Source: Saprospiraceae bacterium (lineage in GTDB: Bacteria; Bacteroidota; Bacteroidia; Chitinophagales; Saprospiraceae). Taken from it: 64,000 bases of DNA. This document shows, piece after piece, positions 17,091-27,344 of the stretch. Every line of letters starts with the position of its first letter. Within the stretch, counting starts at the first letter, position 1. The DNA lies in NCBI GenBank assembly GCA_020629315.1, contig JAHDDO010000009.1, positions 41,015 through 105,014 of the forward strand. The letters run 5' to 3'. Under the pieces are notes generated by a model. The model searched no databases, had not been told where the DNA came from, and saw only the letters and a program-made list of their open reading frames with translations. A program made the translations under genes and the position numbers.

Positions 17091-20000
17091 GATCCATCAA
17101 GGTTTCTAATATTTGAGCAGCAGCTTCTGCGATAACCGTACCGGGTCCGAAAATGCCCAGCACGCCTTCATCAAACAGAAAAGAATAATCCTGCGGTGGA
17201 ATAACGCCTCCTACAATCACAGCTATGTCTGGTCGACCTAATTCAGCCAGTGCACGTATCGTTTCTGGAACCAAGGTTTTATGCCCGGCAGCCAAAGAAG
17301 AAATACCTAGTATATGCACATCGTTTTCAGCGGCCTGCATCGCGGCCTCTTTTGGCGTTTGGAAGAGCGGTCCAATATCCACATCAAAGCCCAAATCAGC
17401 GAAACTAGTAGCAATCACTTTGGCTCCTCGATCATGACCATCCTGCCCTAGCTTAGCTATCATAATACGTGGACGACGGCCGGCTTTTGCCGCAAAAGTA
17501 TCCGACAATTCGATGGCTTTTTTGAAGCCTTCATCCGTATTTATTTCTTTTGAGTACACCCCTTGGATAGTATTATGTGTAGCTTGGTATCGACCAAAAA
17601 CGTCTTCTAAAGCTAAGGAAATTTCACCAAGAGTAGCACGATGTCTCGCCGCCTCTACAGCCACAGACAAGATATTCTGACTTCGGTTATTCGCTGCTTC
17701 CTTTAGCTTTTCCAGTGATTCTTGAACCGCATTTTCGTTTCGATTTGCTTTTATTTTTTCAAGTCTAGCCAATTGATTTTCTCTTACTTCGGCATTATCT
17801 ACTTCCAGGATATCCAGCTGATCGTTGATAGCAACTTTGAACATGTTGACACCGATAATTTTATCAACACCCGCGTCTATCCTCGCCTGCTTACGAGCCG
17901 CTGCTTCTTCGATGCGCATCTTTGGGATTCCTTTTTCTATAGCTTCTGTCATACCCCCATACGACTCAATCTCTTCGATTAACTCCCAGGCCTTATCTGC
18001 TATTTCTCTCGTGAGATATTCTACATAATAGCTACCGCCCCACGGATCCACGACCTCGGTAATACCCGAATGTTCTTGTAAATACTTCTGCGTATCTCTG
18101 GCGATTTTTGCGGAGAAGTCGGTAGGCAAAGCGATTGCTTCATCCAAGGCATTTGTATGTAAGGATTGCGTGCCACCACATACCGCAGCTAAGGCTTCTA
18201 TACACGTTCGCGCAATATTATTAAAGGGATCTTGAGCGGTTAAACTCCAGCCAGATGTTTGGCAATGTGTCCGCAAAGACATGGATTTTGGATTATCTGG
18301 ATCAAAGCGCTTAACTATTCTTGCCCATAACATCCGCCCTGCCCTCATCTTAGCAATTTCCAAAAAGAACTGCATGCCGATCCCCCAAAAGAAGGAGAGT
18401 CTAGGCGCAAAATCATCGATATTGAGGCCTGAATCAATTCCTTTCTTAATATACTCCATCCCATCAGCCAAGGTATAGGCAAGTTCGATAGCTGCAGTCG
18501 CGCCCGCTTCTTGCATATGATAACCACTGATACTTATCGAATTAAAGCGAGGCATTTCCTTAGCCGTATATCGAAAGATATCACCTACGATCCGCATCGA
18601 TGCTTTAGGGGGATAGATATAGGTGTTGCGCACCATAAATTCTTTCAGGATATCATTTTGAATGGTCCCTGCTAATTGGTCTTTAACCACCCCTTGCTCT
18701 TCTGCTGCTACAATATAGAAAGCCATGATGGGAATAACGGCCCCATTCATGGTCATAGATACCGACATCTTATCGAGAGGAATTTGATCAAATAAGATTT
18801 TCATATCCTCGACAGAATCTATAGCTACACCAGCCATGCCTACATCGCCTTTTACCCGAGGATGATCGGAATCATAGCCTCTATGGGTAGCTAGATCGAA
18901 AGCAACAGACAGGCCTTTTTGACCTTGGGCCAAATTTCTTCTATAGAAGGCATTACTATCTTCTGCCGTAGAAAACCCAGCATATTGACGAATGGTCCAT
19001 GGACGACCAGCATACATGGACGAATAAGGCCCTCTCAAGTAGGGTGCAAGGCCACTTACATAATTAAGGTGATCCAAGCGTCCACCTTCTTCATAATTAT
19101 AAACCGAATGAATGGGAATGCCTTCAGGACTATCATACACATGCGTTCCCGCACTCGCTTTACTAGGGTCCGGTCCAATGTCCTTTAATCCCAGATTAGC
19201 CCAAACCTTTTTGACTAAAGTATCTGTCTGCGCTTCTACATAATAACTACCAGCTGCTGGATCCAATACGGCATCAATTTGACTCTCCATAATCATGAGA
19301 TGCTGAATATTTCTCAAGATTCGATTGTCTAGATCAAGGGTGCTACCATCAAATAATCGGGCGTCTGGGAATATAGCATCTGCGCCAGACAAGGCAGCAG
19401 CTAGTTGCATGGGTAGGGCGGCAATAGCACGATAGTCTTCGTGTAAATCCCCAAAGCAGAGATGGGCTTCAATACGAGGATATATTTGTTCGATGTTATG
19501 CTGTTTGTGCAGTTCTTCAATTAGACAGCGCAACGCGCGAATACTGATCAGGCTATTGAAAAAGTGTGGATTACAAGCAACATCCAAGATAAGCTTGCTA
19601 GCTGTTTCTTGTTTGTTTTCAGACGCTGTAAGTAGCGAATTATATGTGGCTAAAAAAGCTTGAATATCCGTTATTTCTCGGAGATCCAGCTTGTGATATA
19701 AGTAGGAAAAGCTAGACAATGAGCCTCGCACATTTTCTCCAAAGTCGGTATGACTTTTATCTGTTTTTATAGCGCCTGTAAGCGAAGCTCCATCGTACCC
19801 CTTTGATTCAGCATATTGTCGAAAACCAGTGGTTATTTGATTAGGATCTTGATCCAAGCAACGGAACTGAATGCGTATCAGATCCAATAATACATCTGAT
19901 AATAGTGCCTCCCATTGAGCCTGAAGAATAGCACTTTCAAACCATATTTCTATTTGCTGCACACCTTGTGCTAATCCTTTGATTATTTCTTGGTTGCATA

Positions 20001-20241
20001 GTTCTGCATCACCATTGAAAAGGAAAACAGCAGCAATCGACCAATCATTTTTAGTTTTACCACCAGTAATGGGCGCATAGTGATGTTCACGATCATCTTG
20101 ATGAAAGAATGGGTTTTGGGGTTCACCGTAAAAGCTACTGTTCAATTCTGCAGGATCTTTTCCTTTTAGGTCTCGATAAACTTTTTCGAGCCATTTGTCT
20201 TTAGAAATAGGAGGGAAATCATCGAAGAGATTGGCGGCCAT
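17083..20241 (-). CDS. Methylmalonyl-CoA mutase, fused MutA-like barrel and full MutB-like subunit
   Basis: A B12-dependent enzyme that interconverts succinyl-CoA and (R)-methylmalonyl-CoA. Residues about 365-1052 form a complete large-subunit-type mutase: [18 protein letters not shown] with Y420 (Tyr89 equivalent), [11 protein letters not shown] with R538 (Arg207 equivalent), SGYHMQEAG with H575, and a C-terminal cobalamin domain with DGHDRG (934-939, H936 the axial ligand), [10 protein letters not shown] and VIVGGVIPP. The Tyr/Arg pair is the signature of methylmalonyl-CoA specificity. Residues 1 to about 350 resemble the small subunit MutA barrel ([34 protein letters not shown]) but have no cobalamin domain of their own. 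So one 1052-aa chain seems to replace the usual MutA-MutB pair. It is divergent from icmF. Confidence 0.92.
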   Translation of the reverse strand: MAANLFDDFPPISKDKWLEKVYRDLKGKDPAELNSSFYGEPQNPFFHQDDREHHYAPITGGKTKNDWSIAAVFLFNGDAELCNQEIIKGLAQGVQQIEIWFESAILQAQWEALLSDVLLDLIRIQFRCLDQDPNQITTGFRQYAESKGYDGASLTGAIKTDKSHTDFGENVRGSLSSFSYLYHKLDLREITDIQAFLATYNSLLTASENKQETASKLILDVACNPHFFNSLISIRALRCLIEELHKQHNIEQIYPRIEAHLCFGDLHEDYRAIAALPMQLAAALSGADAIFPDARLFDGSTLDLDNRILRNIQHLMIMESQIDAVLDPAAGSYYVEAQTDTLVKKVWANLGLKDIGPDPSKASAGTHVYDSPEGIPIHSVYNYEEGGRLDHLNYVSGLAPYLRGPYSSMYAGRPWTIRQYAGFSTAEDSNAFYRRNLAQGQKGLSVAFDLATHRGYDSDHPRVKGDVGMAGVAIDSVEDMKILFDQIPLDKMSVSMTMNGAVIPIMAFYIVAAEEQGVVKDQLAGTIQNDILKEFMVRNTYIYPPKASMRIVGDIFRYTAKEMPRFNSISISGYHMQEAGATAAIELAYTLADGMEYIKKGIDSGLNIDDFAPRLSFFWGIGMQFFLEIAKMRAGRMLWARIVKRFDPDNPKSMSLRTHCQTSGWSLTAQDPFNNIARTCIEALAAVCGGTQSLHTNALDEAIALPTDFSAKIARDTQKYLQEHSGITEVVDPWGGSYYVEYLTREIADKAWELIEEIESYGGMTEAIEKGIPKMRIEEAAARKQARIDAGVDKIIGVNMFKVAINDQLDILEVDNAEVRENQLARLEKIKANRNENAVQESLEKLKEAANNRSQNILSVAVEAARHRATLGEISLALEDVFGRYQATHNTIQGVYSKEINTDEGFKKAIELSDTFAAKAGRRPRIMIAKLGQDGHDRGAKVIATSFADLGFDVDIGPLFQTPKEAAMQAAENDVHILGISSLAAGHKTLVPETIRALAELGRPDIAVIVGGVIPPQDYSFLFDEGVLGIFGPGTVIAEAAAQILETLMDHV

Positions 20242-20258
20242 AAAAGCGGGTATTATGT

Positions 20259-20273
20259 TACCTTTGCAAGGTA
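20259..20273. promoter_or_regulatory. Palindromic promoter element between the two mutase genes
   Basis: TACCTTTGCAAGGTA holds a TACCTTTG -7 element for icmF (plus strand, 20259-20266). It is also an inverted repeat TACCTT-TGC-AAGGTA. The minus strand reads TACCTTGC, one base short of the consensus, toward the mutase gene at 20241. A TTG at 20231-20233 is a possible -33 for icmF, with a long 25-nt spacer. The two genes are only 83 bp apart, so they must share control sequences. Confidence 0.4.
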
Positions 20274-20324
20274 CAGTAAATCCCGATTTCCTATTTCATC
20301 TTTATAGATAAACCTGAGTTATTT

Positions 20325-23300
20325 ATGATGCCAGAAGCACAACCATATACCTTAAAGAACAAAGTTAGATTAGTAACTGCAGGTTCTTTATTTGATGGCC
20401 ACGATGCAGCTATCAATATTATGCGAAGAATATTGCAACGAACGGGTGCAGAAATAATCCACTTGGGGCACAATCGTTCGGCCAGGGAGATTGTAGAAAC
20501 CGCCATTCAAGAGGATGTGCAAGGGATTGCAATTACGTCGTATCAAGGCGGGCATAATGAGTTTTTTAAGTATATATATGACCTTCTTAAAGAAAAGGGA
20601 AGTGGCCACATCAAAATCTTTGGTGGCGGCGGCGGTACCATCTTACCGAGTGAAATAGAAGAATTGCATGCGTATGGCATCACTCGGATATACTCGCCCG
20701 ACGATGGGCGAAAGATGGGCCTTCAAGGAATGATCAATGATGTATTACAACAGTGTGATTACAGTTTAGGGGAAAAAGTCAATGGAGAAGTAAAAGCTAT
20801 CAGCGAAAGAGATAAGAAATCAATTGCTCGATTAATTACCGCAGTCGAGAATTTTCCTGAAAAGAATGAGCAGTGGTATCAGGACTTAGTAAAGCAAGCC
20901 GATACAAAGACCACACCCGTACTCGGTATTACGGGAACAGGGGGTGCAGGAAAATCCTCTATGGTGGATGAAATTATTCGTCGTTTTCTTCATGACTTCG
21001 ATGACAAAACCTTAGCTATTATTTCAGTAGATCCATCAAAGCGGAAAACAGGCGGTGCCTTGCTGGGTGACCGGATACGCATGAATGCGGTAAATCATGA
21101 TCGGATATACATGCGTTCCTTAGCTACTCGCCAATCGAATTTAGCTTTGTCTAAATATGTGCAAGCGGCACTTAACATTTTGAAAGCCAGTGATTATGAT
21201 TTGATCATTTTGGAAACCTCAGGTATTGGCCAATCTGATACGGAGATAGTAGACCATTCGGATTTGAGCCTTTATATTATGACGCCTGAGTTTGGCGCAG
21301 CTACACAGCTAGAAAAGATCGACATGTTGGATTTTGCTGACTTGGTAGCGATCAACAAATTTGATAAACGTGGGGCGCAAGATGCGCTGAAATCAGTGAA
21401 GAAGCAATTTCAGCGAAATCATAATTTGTGGGACAAAGACCCCGCAACAATGCCCGTGTTTGGAACCATTGCATCCCAATTTAATGACCCAGGCACGAAC
21501 ACTTTATACGCAGCCATCATAGGCACATTAAATGAAAGGTTTAATCTGGGTTGGGAAAGCAAATACAAGAGCTCAGAAGCGGTTAGTGAGAAGATATTCA
21601 TCATACCGCCATCGAGAGTGCGCTATCTATCAGAAATATCCGAATCTATTCGAAGTTATGATCGATGGGTAGAGAAGCAAGCCAAATTGGCCAGTCAATG
21701 GGCCCAATTAGAAACAGCAAAATCATTAATTGACAATGAAGCTGTCAAAGAATCGATTACTGAAAAGCAAGAGGCTTTATCCGTAGATATTGACGGTAAG
21801 TGTCGAAAGCTATTAGAAGAATGGCCAGCTAAAGCAGCGGCTTACAAAGAAGATGAATTTGTATATCAAGTTCGGACGAAAGAGATAAAGGTGCCTACCC
21901 ATACCACATCTTTAAGTGGAAATAAAATACCTAGAATTGCATTGCCAGACTATACGGATCAAGGAGACTTGTTGCAATGGTTAATGCAAGAAAATGTGCC
22001 GGGATCATTTCCGTATACTGCGGGCGTATTTCCTTTTAAGCGAAAGGGAGAAGACCCAACCCGTATGTTCGCGGGGGAAGGTGGACCTGAACGAACCAAC
22101 CGAAGGTTCCACTATTTGTCTAAAGGCATGCCAGCTAGTCGACTATCTACGGCTTTTGATTCGGTGACACTTTATGGTGAGGATCCAGATCACCGGCCAG
22201 ATATTTATGGAAAGATCGGGAATTCGGGTGTTAGTATTTGCTGTTTGGATGATGCGAAAAAGCTGTATTCGGGTTTTGACCTTTGTAATCCAAAGACGTC
22301 CGTTTCTATGACCATTAATGGGCCCGCAGCCACTATATGTGCCTTCTTTATGAATGCAGCAGTGGATCAGCAATGCGAAATATATATCAAAGAGCATGGA
22401 TTAGAGTCATCTGTAGAAGCGGCATTGAAACAAAAGTATGATGATAAAGGCTTAGCAAGGCCTCAATATGAAGGTGAAATTCCAGAAGGAAATGATGGTT
22501 TAGGTTTATTGTTATTAGGCTTAACGGGTGATGAAGTATTGGATGAAGAAAGCTATAAAACCTTAAAAGCGAAAGCGCTTAATGCCGTCAGAGGTACCGT
22601 TCAAGCCGATATATTAAAAGAAGATCAAGCGCAGAACACGTGTATATTTTCTACAGAGTTCTCATTGCGTTTGATGGGTGATGTACAGCAGTACTTTATA
22701 TGGAACAAGGTTAGAAATTTTTACTCTGTATCTATCTCAGGATATCATATCGCAGAAGCCGGTGCAAACCCGATTTCTCAGGTAGCCTTTACCTTGGCTA
22801 ATGGCTTTACTTTCGTTGAATATTATCTAAGTCGAGGCATGGATATTAACGACTTTGCGCCTAACTTATCCTTCTTCTTTTCCAATGGTGTAGATCCAGA
22901 ATACGCCGTTATTGGTCGGGTAGCCAGACGAATTTGGGCAAAGGCCATGCGGGAAAAGTATGGCGCTAATGATCGCTCACAAAAGCTAAAGTATCATATT
23001 CAAACATCCGGTCGTTCTTTACATGCCCAAGAGATTGCATTTAATGATATTCGCACAACCTTACAGGCTTTATACGCGATTTATGACAACTGCAACTCGT
23101 TACATACTAATGCGTATGACGAAGCCATAACGACACCGACCGAAGAAAGTGTCAGACGAGCGGTAGCGATTCAAATGATTATCAATCACGAACTCGGATT
23201 GACAAAAAATGAAAACCCATTACAAGGGGCATTTATCATTCGGGAGCTTACAGATTTAGTGGAAGAAGCGATATTGTCAGAGTTCGATCGAATAACCGAA

Positions 23301-23690
23301 CGAGGGGGTGTTTTGGGTGCTATGGAAACGATGTACCAGCGAAATAAAATTCAAGAAGAGAGTATGCATTATGAAATGCTCAAGCATACGGGCGAGTATC
23401 CGATAATTGGTGTAAATACCTTCTTGTCTAGCGAAGGTTCTCCTACAATAATTCCTGATGAAGTGATTCGAAGTACCACGGAAGAAAAGGAAAGTCAGAT
23501 CCAAAACTTGCAAGCCTTGCAGGCTTGTCACAAGGATACTTCTGAGGCAATATTGAAGGATTTGCAATCGAAAGCAAGAAACAATGAGAACCTATTCGAA
23601 GCCCTTATGGAAGCCGGGAAGCAATGTTCATTAGGCCAGATTACACATGCTTTATTCGAAGTAGGCGGGCAGTACAGAAGAAATATGTAA
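20325..23690 (+). CDS. icmF: Fused isobutyryl-CoA mutase IcmF
   Basis: IcmF interconverts isobutyryl-CoA and butyryl-CoA using coenzyme B12 and carries its own chaperone GTPase. Domains are in the IcmF order: an N-terminal cobalamin domain ([10 protein letters not shown]26; [13 protein letters not shown]), then a MeaB-like G domain with P-loop [12 protein letters not shown] (201-212) and NKFDKRG (344-350), a linker, and the mutase barrel from about 555. F582 (RMFAGEG) stands at the Tyr89 position of methylmalonyl-CoA mutase and Q770 ([10 protein letters not shown]) at the Arg207 position. This Phe/Gln pair fits isobutyryl-CoA, not methylmalonyl-CoA. The 1121-aa length matches the family. It is transcribed away from the methylmalonyl-CoA mutase gene. 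Confidence 0.95.
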   Translation: MMPEAQPYTLKNKVRLVTAGSLFDGHDAAINIMRRILQRTGAEIIHLGHNRSAREIVETAIQEDVQGIAITSYQGGHNEFFKYIYDLLKEKGSGHIKIFGGGGGTILPSEIEELHAYGITRIYSPDDGRKMGLQGMINDVLQQCDYSLGEKVNGEVKAISERDKKSIARLITAVENFPEKNEQWYQDLVKQADTKTTPVLGITGTGGAGKSSMVDEIIRRFLHDFDDKTLAIISVDPSKRKTGGALLGDRIRMNAVNHDRIYMRSLATRQSNLALSKYVQAALNILKASDYDLIILETSGIGQSDTEIVDHSDLSLYIMTPEFGAATQLEKIDMLDFADLVAINKFDKRGAQDALKSVKKQFQRNHNLWDKDPATMPVFGTIASQFNDPGTNTLYAAIIGTLNERFNLGWESKYKSSEAVSEKIFIIPPSRVRYLSEISESIRSYDRWVEKQAKLASQWAQLETAKSLIDNEAVKESITEKQEALSVDIDGKCRKLLEEWPAKAAAYKEDEFVYQVRTKEIKVPTHTTSLSGNKIPRIALPDYTDQGDLLQWLMQENVPGSFPYTAGVFPFKRKGEDPTRMFAGEGGPERTNRRFHYLSKGMPASRLSTAFDSVTLYGEDPDHRPDIYGKIGNSGVSICCLDDAKKLYSGFDLCNPKTSVSMTINGPAATICAFFMNAAVDQQCEIYIKEHGLESSVEAALKQKYDDKGLARPQYEGEIPEGNDGLGLLLLGLTGDEVLDEESYKTLKAKALNAVRGTVQADILKEDQAQNTCIFSTEFSLRLMGDVQQYFIWNKVRNFYSVSISGYHIAEAGANPISQVAFTLANGFTFVEYYLSRGMDINDFAPNLSFFFSNGVDPEYAVIGRVARRIWAKAMREKYGANDRSQKLKYHIQTSGRSLHAQEIAFNDIRTTLQALYAIYDNCNSLHTNAYDEAITTPTEESVRRAVAIQMIINHELGLTKNENPLQGAFIIRELTDLVEEAILSEFDRITERGGVLGAMETMYQRNKIQEESMHYEMLKHTGEYPIIGVNTFLSSEGSPTIIPDEVIRSTTEEKESQIQNLQALQACHKDTSEAILKDLQSKARNNENLFEALMEAGKQCSLGQITHALFEVGGQYRRNM

Positions 23691-23697
23691 TACCGTA

Positions 23698-24597
23698 CTA
23701 AGGCGTTATTGTTTTGGTAGTTTGGGGTTTGTTGTCAACAAATGTCCAAGCGAGAATCCGAGTCTTTTTATTTCCTAATGCAAAAGGAAGAATCCTATAG
23801 TTTAGGTCTTTAAAGTTTTTGAGATCTCTAATCAAGGGTCCAAGATTGTCTTCATTGGACACCAATGAACTGAACCAATCTATTTGTTCTTTGAAATAGA
23901 AACTTTCCTTGATCATTTGTTGGATAAAAGCCGTTTCGCCACCTGGGTAGACCATCTCACTTTGAATGCCACCAAAGTTTAATTTTTTGTCTGTATCTAA
24001 GTTAAGCCCACGCCTTTTTCTCGTATTGGCTTTTTTGGCATCTTTTAAGGAAGCATGAAAGGGTGGGTTGCAAACCAAAAGATCAAAATGTTCATTTTTT
24101 CGAAGTACGGTTTTCAAAATTTGATCAGCCCTATGTTGTCTTCTGGTGCTTATAAACGCTGAAAGCTTATTTTCCCTGATGATAGTATTGAAATTGTCCA
24201 AGGCTATGGTATCTACATCAACACCGACACAAGTCCACCCTAAGCCCTTATGAGCAAGCAAGGAATAAATACCATTGGCCCCACAACCAATATCCAAAAG
24301 GCGTACATCTTTGTTTTTTGTCAATAGGCTTTTTACTTGTAATAAATATTCTAATCGCCCAGGAATGGCTGGGCATAGATAACCTTCGGGAATGGACCAA
24401 TGAGAAATATCGAAATGGTGCTTTAACAAGGCACTGTTTAATGCTATGACTGCTTCTGGATCAGCAAAGTTGATGCTGCTTCGTTTGTTCTTAGTTCGAA
24501 CAATAAAGCCAGATAGGTCTGGATAGGCCTTTACGAGTGCCTCCATGTCATAGCCATCAGAAAGTGGATTTTTTACGGTTTTATGTGATTTTGACAA
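23698..24597 (-). CDS. rlmF: 23S rRNA (adenine(1618)-N(6))-methyltransferase
   Basis: RlmF methylates A1618 of 23S rRNA using S-adenosylmethionine. The SAM-binding motif is DIGCGANGIY (102-111), followed by VGVDVDTIA. The catalytic N6-adenine motif is NPPFHAS (177-183), and RKRRGLN nearby is typical of this family. The N-terminal HKTVKNPLSDGYD and the 299-aa length agree. The stop lies 7 nt from the convergent icmF stop, and the gene is divergent from the DUF2461 gene. Confidence 0.92.
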   Translation of the reverse strand: MSKSHKTVKNPLSDGYDMEALVKAYPDLSGFIVRTKNKRSSINFADPEAVIALNSALLKHHFDISHWSIPEGYLCPAIPGRLEYLLQVKSLLTKNKDVRLLDIGCGANGIYSLLAHKGLGWTCVGVDVDTIALDNFNTIIRENKLSAFISTRRQHRADQILKTVLRKNEHFDLLVCNPPFHASLKDAKKANTRKRRGLNLDTDKKLNFGGIQSEMVYPGGETAFIQQMIKESFYFKEQIDWFSSLVSNEDNLGPLIRDLKNFKDLNYRILPFALGNKKTRILAWTFVDNKPQTTKTITP

Positions 24598-24643
24598 TGC
24601 CTTTTATTTACGGTAAATTTACACCCAAATTTGAAGAACTACT

Positions 24644-25321
24644 ATGAGCGTGATAACGAAGAAAGATTTTGACTTCTTGAAGGATATTAAAAAAAATAAT
24701 AACCGAGATTGGTTTACAGAAAATAAGCCTAGATATGTAGAGGCGTTTGATAATGTCAAAGGATTTTTCGCTGTTTTAGAAGCAGAAATGAATACCCATG
24801 ATATGATTGAGAAAACGAAGGTCTTTAGAATTTATAGAGATGTTCGATTTTCGAAAGATAAGACACCCTATAAGTCTAGTTTGTCTGGCGGCCTGTCCCG
24901 ACAAAAACCAGCACTTCGAGGTGGTTATTATGTGCATATAGAACCAGGTAATAGTATGATCGCCGGTGGTTTTTGGGGTCCAGAACCTGCGGATTTGAAA
25001 TTAATTAGAGCGCATATAGCGGCTGATGATAAACCCTTGCGGAAAGTGTTGAAAGGTAAGCGATTTGTGGATACTTGGGGAAGTATTGAAGGAGATCAAG
25101 TCAAAACCGCGCCAAAAGGTTATGCTAAAGATCATCCAGCTATCGACTTATTGAGGTATAAGCAAATGATAGTAAGAAAACATCTTAGTGATAAGGAAGT
25201 CCTATCTAAAGATTTTGCCAAGAATGTTAGTAAGTACTTCAAAACACTGCGACCTTATTTTAACTACATGAGTGACATACTTACGCACGATCTTAATGGC
25301 GTATCTTTGCTTAAGAAATAA
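24644..25321 (+). CDS. DUF2461 (TIGR02453) family protein
   Basis: A 225-aa cytoplasmic protein with the hallmark motifs of DUF2461: NNNRDWFTENKPRY near the N-terminus, FRIYRDVRFSKDKTPYK (about 66-82) and GGYYVHIEPG with GGFWGPEP. The biochemical role of this widespread family is not established. It is followed by mtaB after 9 nt on the same strand, so co-transcription is likely, though a TATCTTTG element inside its last codons (25302-25309) could give mtaB its own transcript. Confidence 0.9.
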   Translation: MSVITKKDFDFLKDIKKNNNRDWFTENKPRYVEAFDNVKGFFAVLEAEMNTHDMIEKTKVFRIYRDVRFSKDKTPYKSSLSGGLSRQKPALRGGYYVHIEPGNSMIAGGFWGPEPADLKLIRAHIAADDKPLRKVLKGKRFVDTWGSIEGDQVKTAPKGYAKDHPAIDLLRYKQMIVRKHLSDKEVLSKDFAKNVSKYFKTLRPYFNYMSDILTHDLNGVSLLKK

Positions 25322-25330
25322 GAAAATTAC

Positions 25331-26683
25331 ATGGCCACTCAGGCGTCAATAGCTTTTCATACACTCGGATGTAAATTGAATTTTTCGGAAACTTCTGGAA
25401 TTAGCCAAAAGTTTTTGAAAGCAGGCTATCAAGTGGTAGACTTTGATGCTGGGGCTGATATTTATGTAATAAACACGTGTTCTGTAACCGATTTTGCTGA
25501 TCGGAAATGTCGAAATATTGTTCGAAAAGCCCACCGGTTTTCACCTTCCGCAAAGGTCGTAGTGATGGGATGTTATGCCCAACTTAAACCAGAAGAAATC
25601 AGCAACATAGAAGGCGTAGACTTGGTATTGGGTGCTGAGGCTAAGTTTAATATTATAGAGCATGTTGGCGAATTGATGAGCTATCAAGGGATCCAAGAAC
25701 AAGTTCTTGTTGGGGATATTCGAGAAGCTAATACATTCGAAAGCAGTTTTTCATATGGGCAGCGAACGAGGACTTTTTTGAAGGTGCAAGATGGTTGTGA
25801 CTATAAATGCAGTTTTTGCACCATTCCTCAAGCTCGGGGTAAAAGCAGAAGTGATACTATAGAAAACGTGTTACAAAACCTAAATCAAATTGCTGAACAG
25901 GGTATTCAGGAAGTGGTATTAACGGGGGTTAATTTGGGTGATTTTGGAAATGGTACTGAAGTAATCGAAGGATTGAAACCTAAGAAAGAGGCTTTATTTA
26001 TCGATCTTATTAAGGCTATTGATAAACATTCTCCTTTACACAGACACCGGATTTCAAGTATAGAACCAAATCTTTGCACAGATGAAGTCATTCACTTTGT
26101 AGCTGATTCTCGGAGCTTTATGCCGCATTTTCATATGCCTCTTCAATCCGGGTGCAATGATATTTTGAAGAAAATGAGACGTAGATATACAAGAGAGTTG
26201 TATGCCTCAAGAGTGACATTGATAAAAAAACGAATGCCACATGCTTGTATAGGCGTAGATGTTATAGTGGGATTTCCTTCAGAAACAGATGAGCAGTTTT
26301 TAGAGACCTATGATTTTTTGAAAGCCCTTGACGTCGATTATTTACACGTTTTTACCTATTCAGAAAGAAGCAATACACTTGCGGCTGACATGCCAGAGGT
26401 TATCCCAGTGAATACTCGACGAAAAAGAAATGAGATGCTTCGATTATTATCTAAAGAAAAACGCCAAGCCTTTCATGATCGACATATCGATAAAGAAGCC
26501 GAAGTATTATTCGAATTGGAAAATAAGCACGGGAAGATGTTTGGCTACACTAAAAATTATGTAAAGGTGGCAGTCCCATTTGATTCAACACTCGCAAATA
26601 AGAGAGTCAATATTAAAATTAAAAAGGGAAATGAAGACCTGTGTGATGCCCTAATTCTAGAAGAAAAGGCCTACGTTGAGTAA
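25331..26683 (+). CDS. mtaB: tRNA t6A37 methylthiotransferase
   Basis: MtaB converts t6A to ms2t6A at position 37 of tRNAs that read ANN codons, using two 4Fe-4S clusters. The N-terminal cluster ligands are C14 (TLGCKLN), C50 (INTCSVT) and C81 (MGCYAQ). The radical SAM cluster is C156-C160-C163 (DGCDYKCSFCTIP). HFHMPLQSGC and a C-terminal TRAM-like region complete the family pattern; the 450-aa length is usual. Its last 27 nt overlap the end of the convergent gene at 26657. Confidence 0.94.
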   Translation: MATQASIAFHTLGCKLNFSETSGISQKFLKAGYQVVDFDAGADIYVINTCSVTDFADRKCRNIVRKAHRFSPSAKVVVMGCYAQLKPEEISNIEGVDLVLGAEAKFNIIEHVGELMSYQGIQEQVLVGDIREANTFESSFSYGQRTRTFLKVQDGCDYKCSFCTIPQARGKSRSDTIENVLQNLNQIAEQGIQEVVLTGVNLGDFGNGTEVIEGLKPKKEALFIDLIKAIDKHSPLHRHRISSIEPNLCTDEVIHFVADSRSFMPHFHMPLQSGCNDILKKMRRRYTRELYASRVTLIKKRMPHACIGVDVIVGFPSETDEQFLETYDFLKALDVDYLHVFTYSERSNTLAADMPEVIPVNTRRKRNEMLRLLSKEKRQAFHDRHIDKEAEVLFELENKHGKMFGYTKNYVKVAVPFDSTLANKRVNIKIKKGNEDLCDALILEEKAYVE

Positions 26684-27238
26684 CCAAAAATTTACCTTGC
26701 TTTCCCCAATATCATTGATAGCGTTTAAAAAATTCTTGTGATACTCAATATCTGCAGTGATCCCAAAAATTTCCACACCAAACCCTAACACACCACTTGC
26801 GGTTCCTGAATTGTAAGTATACGGACCTTGACTATTTAGATGAAACTCAGCAACTTCTAATTGGGGATATAATAAATCTAATGAAGCCAATGCTTTAGCT
26901 CTGACTTTAAAAAACTTGGTAAAACGAAGTACATTAAAGCCTAGTCCTCCTCTTAATTTTACCCAATGCAAATTGTGTGGATGATTGCGCAACCTAAAAG
27001 TGTCAGCCGCTTCGTGAGAAATATTGTGATATTGGGCGCCTAGTATAAAATACATGTTCCCTTCATTGAGGCGGCCATCCAAACCTACGTGAAATCCTGG
27101 ATGACTGGTTCCGGTAGGAGTAAAGACCTCCATTTCATTATATGCGTTCGAAGTGCCAGCATAAAAATGAGCACCCGCTTGAGAACTGGCCCACAAGGAT
27201 CCGAACAAACAAAGAAGGAAAATAATCGGCTTTTTCAT
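26657..27238 (-). CDS. Putative outer-membrane beta-barrel protein
   Basis: A 193-aa protein with a signal peptide (MKKPIIFLLCLFGSLWASSQ). The rest consists of alternating strands such as FHVGLDGRLNEGNMYFILGA and LGFGVEIFGITADIEYHK, and it ends in a hydrophobic strand with terminal Phe (VNFWLLNVGLFF), the usual end of a barrel recognised by the BAM machinery. This resembles the PorT/outer-membrane-barrel group common in Bacteroidota, but no specific function can be assigned. The 3' end overlaps mtaB by 27 nt on the opposite strand. A TACCTTTG element lies at 27248-27255. Confidence 0.75.
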   Translation of the reverse strand: MKKPIIFLLCLFGSLWASSQAGAHFYAGTSNAYNEMEVFTPTGTSHPGFHVGLDGRLNEGNMYFILGAQYHNISHEAADTFRLRNHPHNLHWVKLRGGLGFNVLRFTKFFKVRAKALASLDLLYPQLEVAEFHLNSQGPYTYNSGTASGVLGFGVEIFGITADIEYHKNFLNAINDIGESKVNFWLLNVGLFF

Positions 27239-27247
27239 AATTCAAAA

Positions 27248-27255
27248 CAAAGGTA
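27248..27255 (-). promoter_or_regulatory. -7 element upstream of the outer-membrane protein gene
   Basis: The minus strand reads TACCTTTG, 9 nt upstream of the start codon at 27238. No TTG is found at the usual spacing, so only the -7 half is supported. The implied 5' leader is only a few nucleotides. Confidence 0.4.
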
Positions 27256-27320
27256 CAACATCCTACAGTTACTTGCACGAAATACAAGCTAAGAGCGAGG
27301 GTGTAGAAAAATGGGAATAG

Positions 27321-27328
27321 TATATTTG
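27321..27328 (+). promoter_or_regulatory. -7 element upstream of lgt
   Basis: TATATTTG matches TAnnTTTG and lies 16 nt before the lgt start at 27345. No well-placed -33 TTG is visible. Confidence 0.4.
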
Positions 27329-27344
27329 CAATAAACGAATACGC

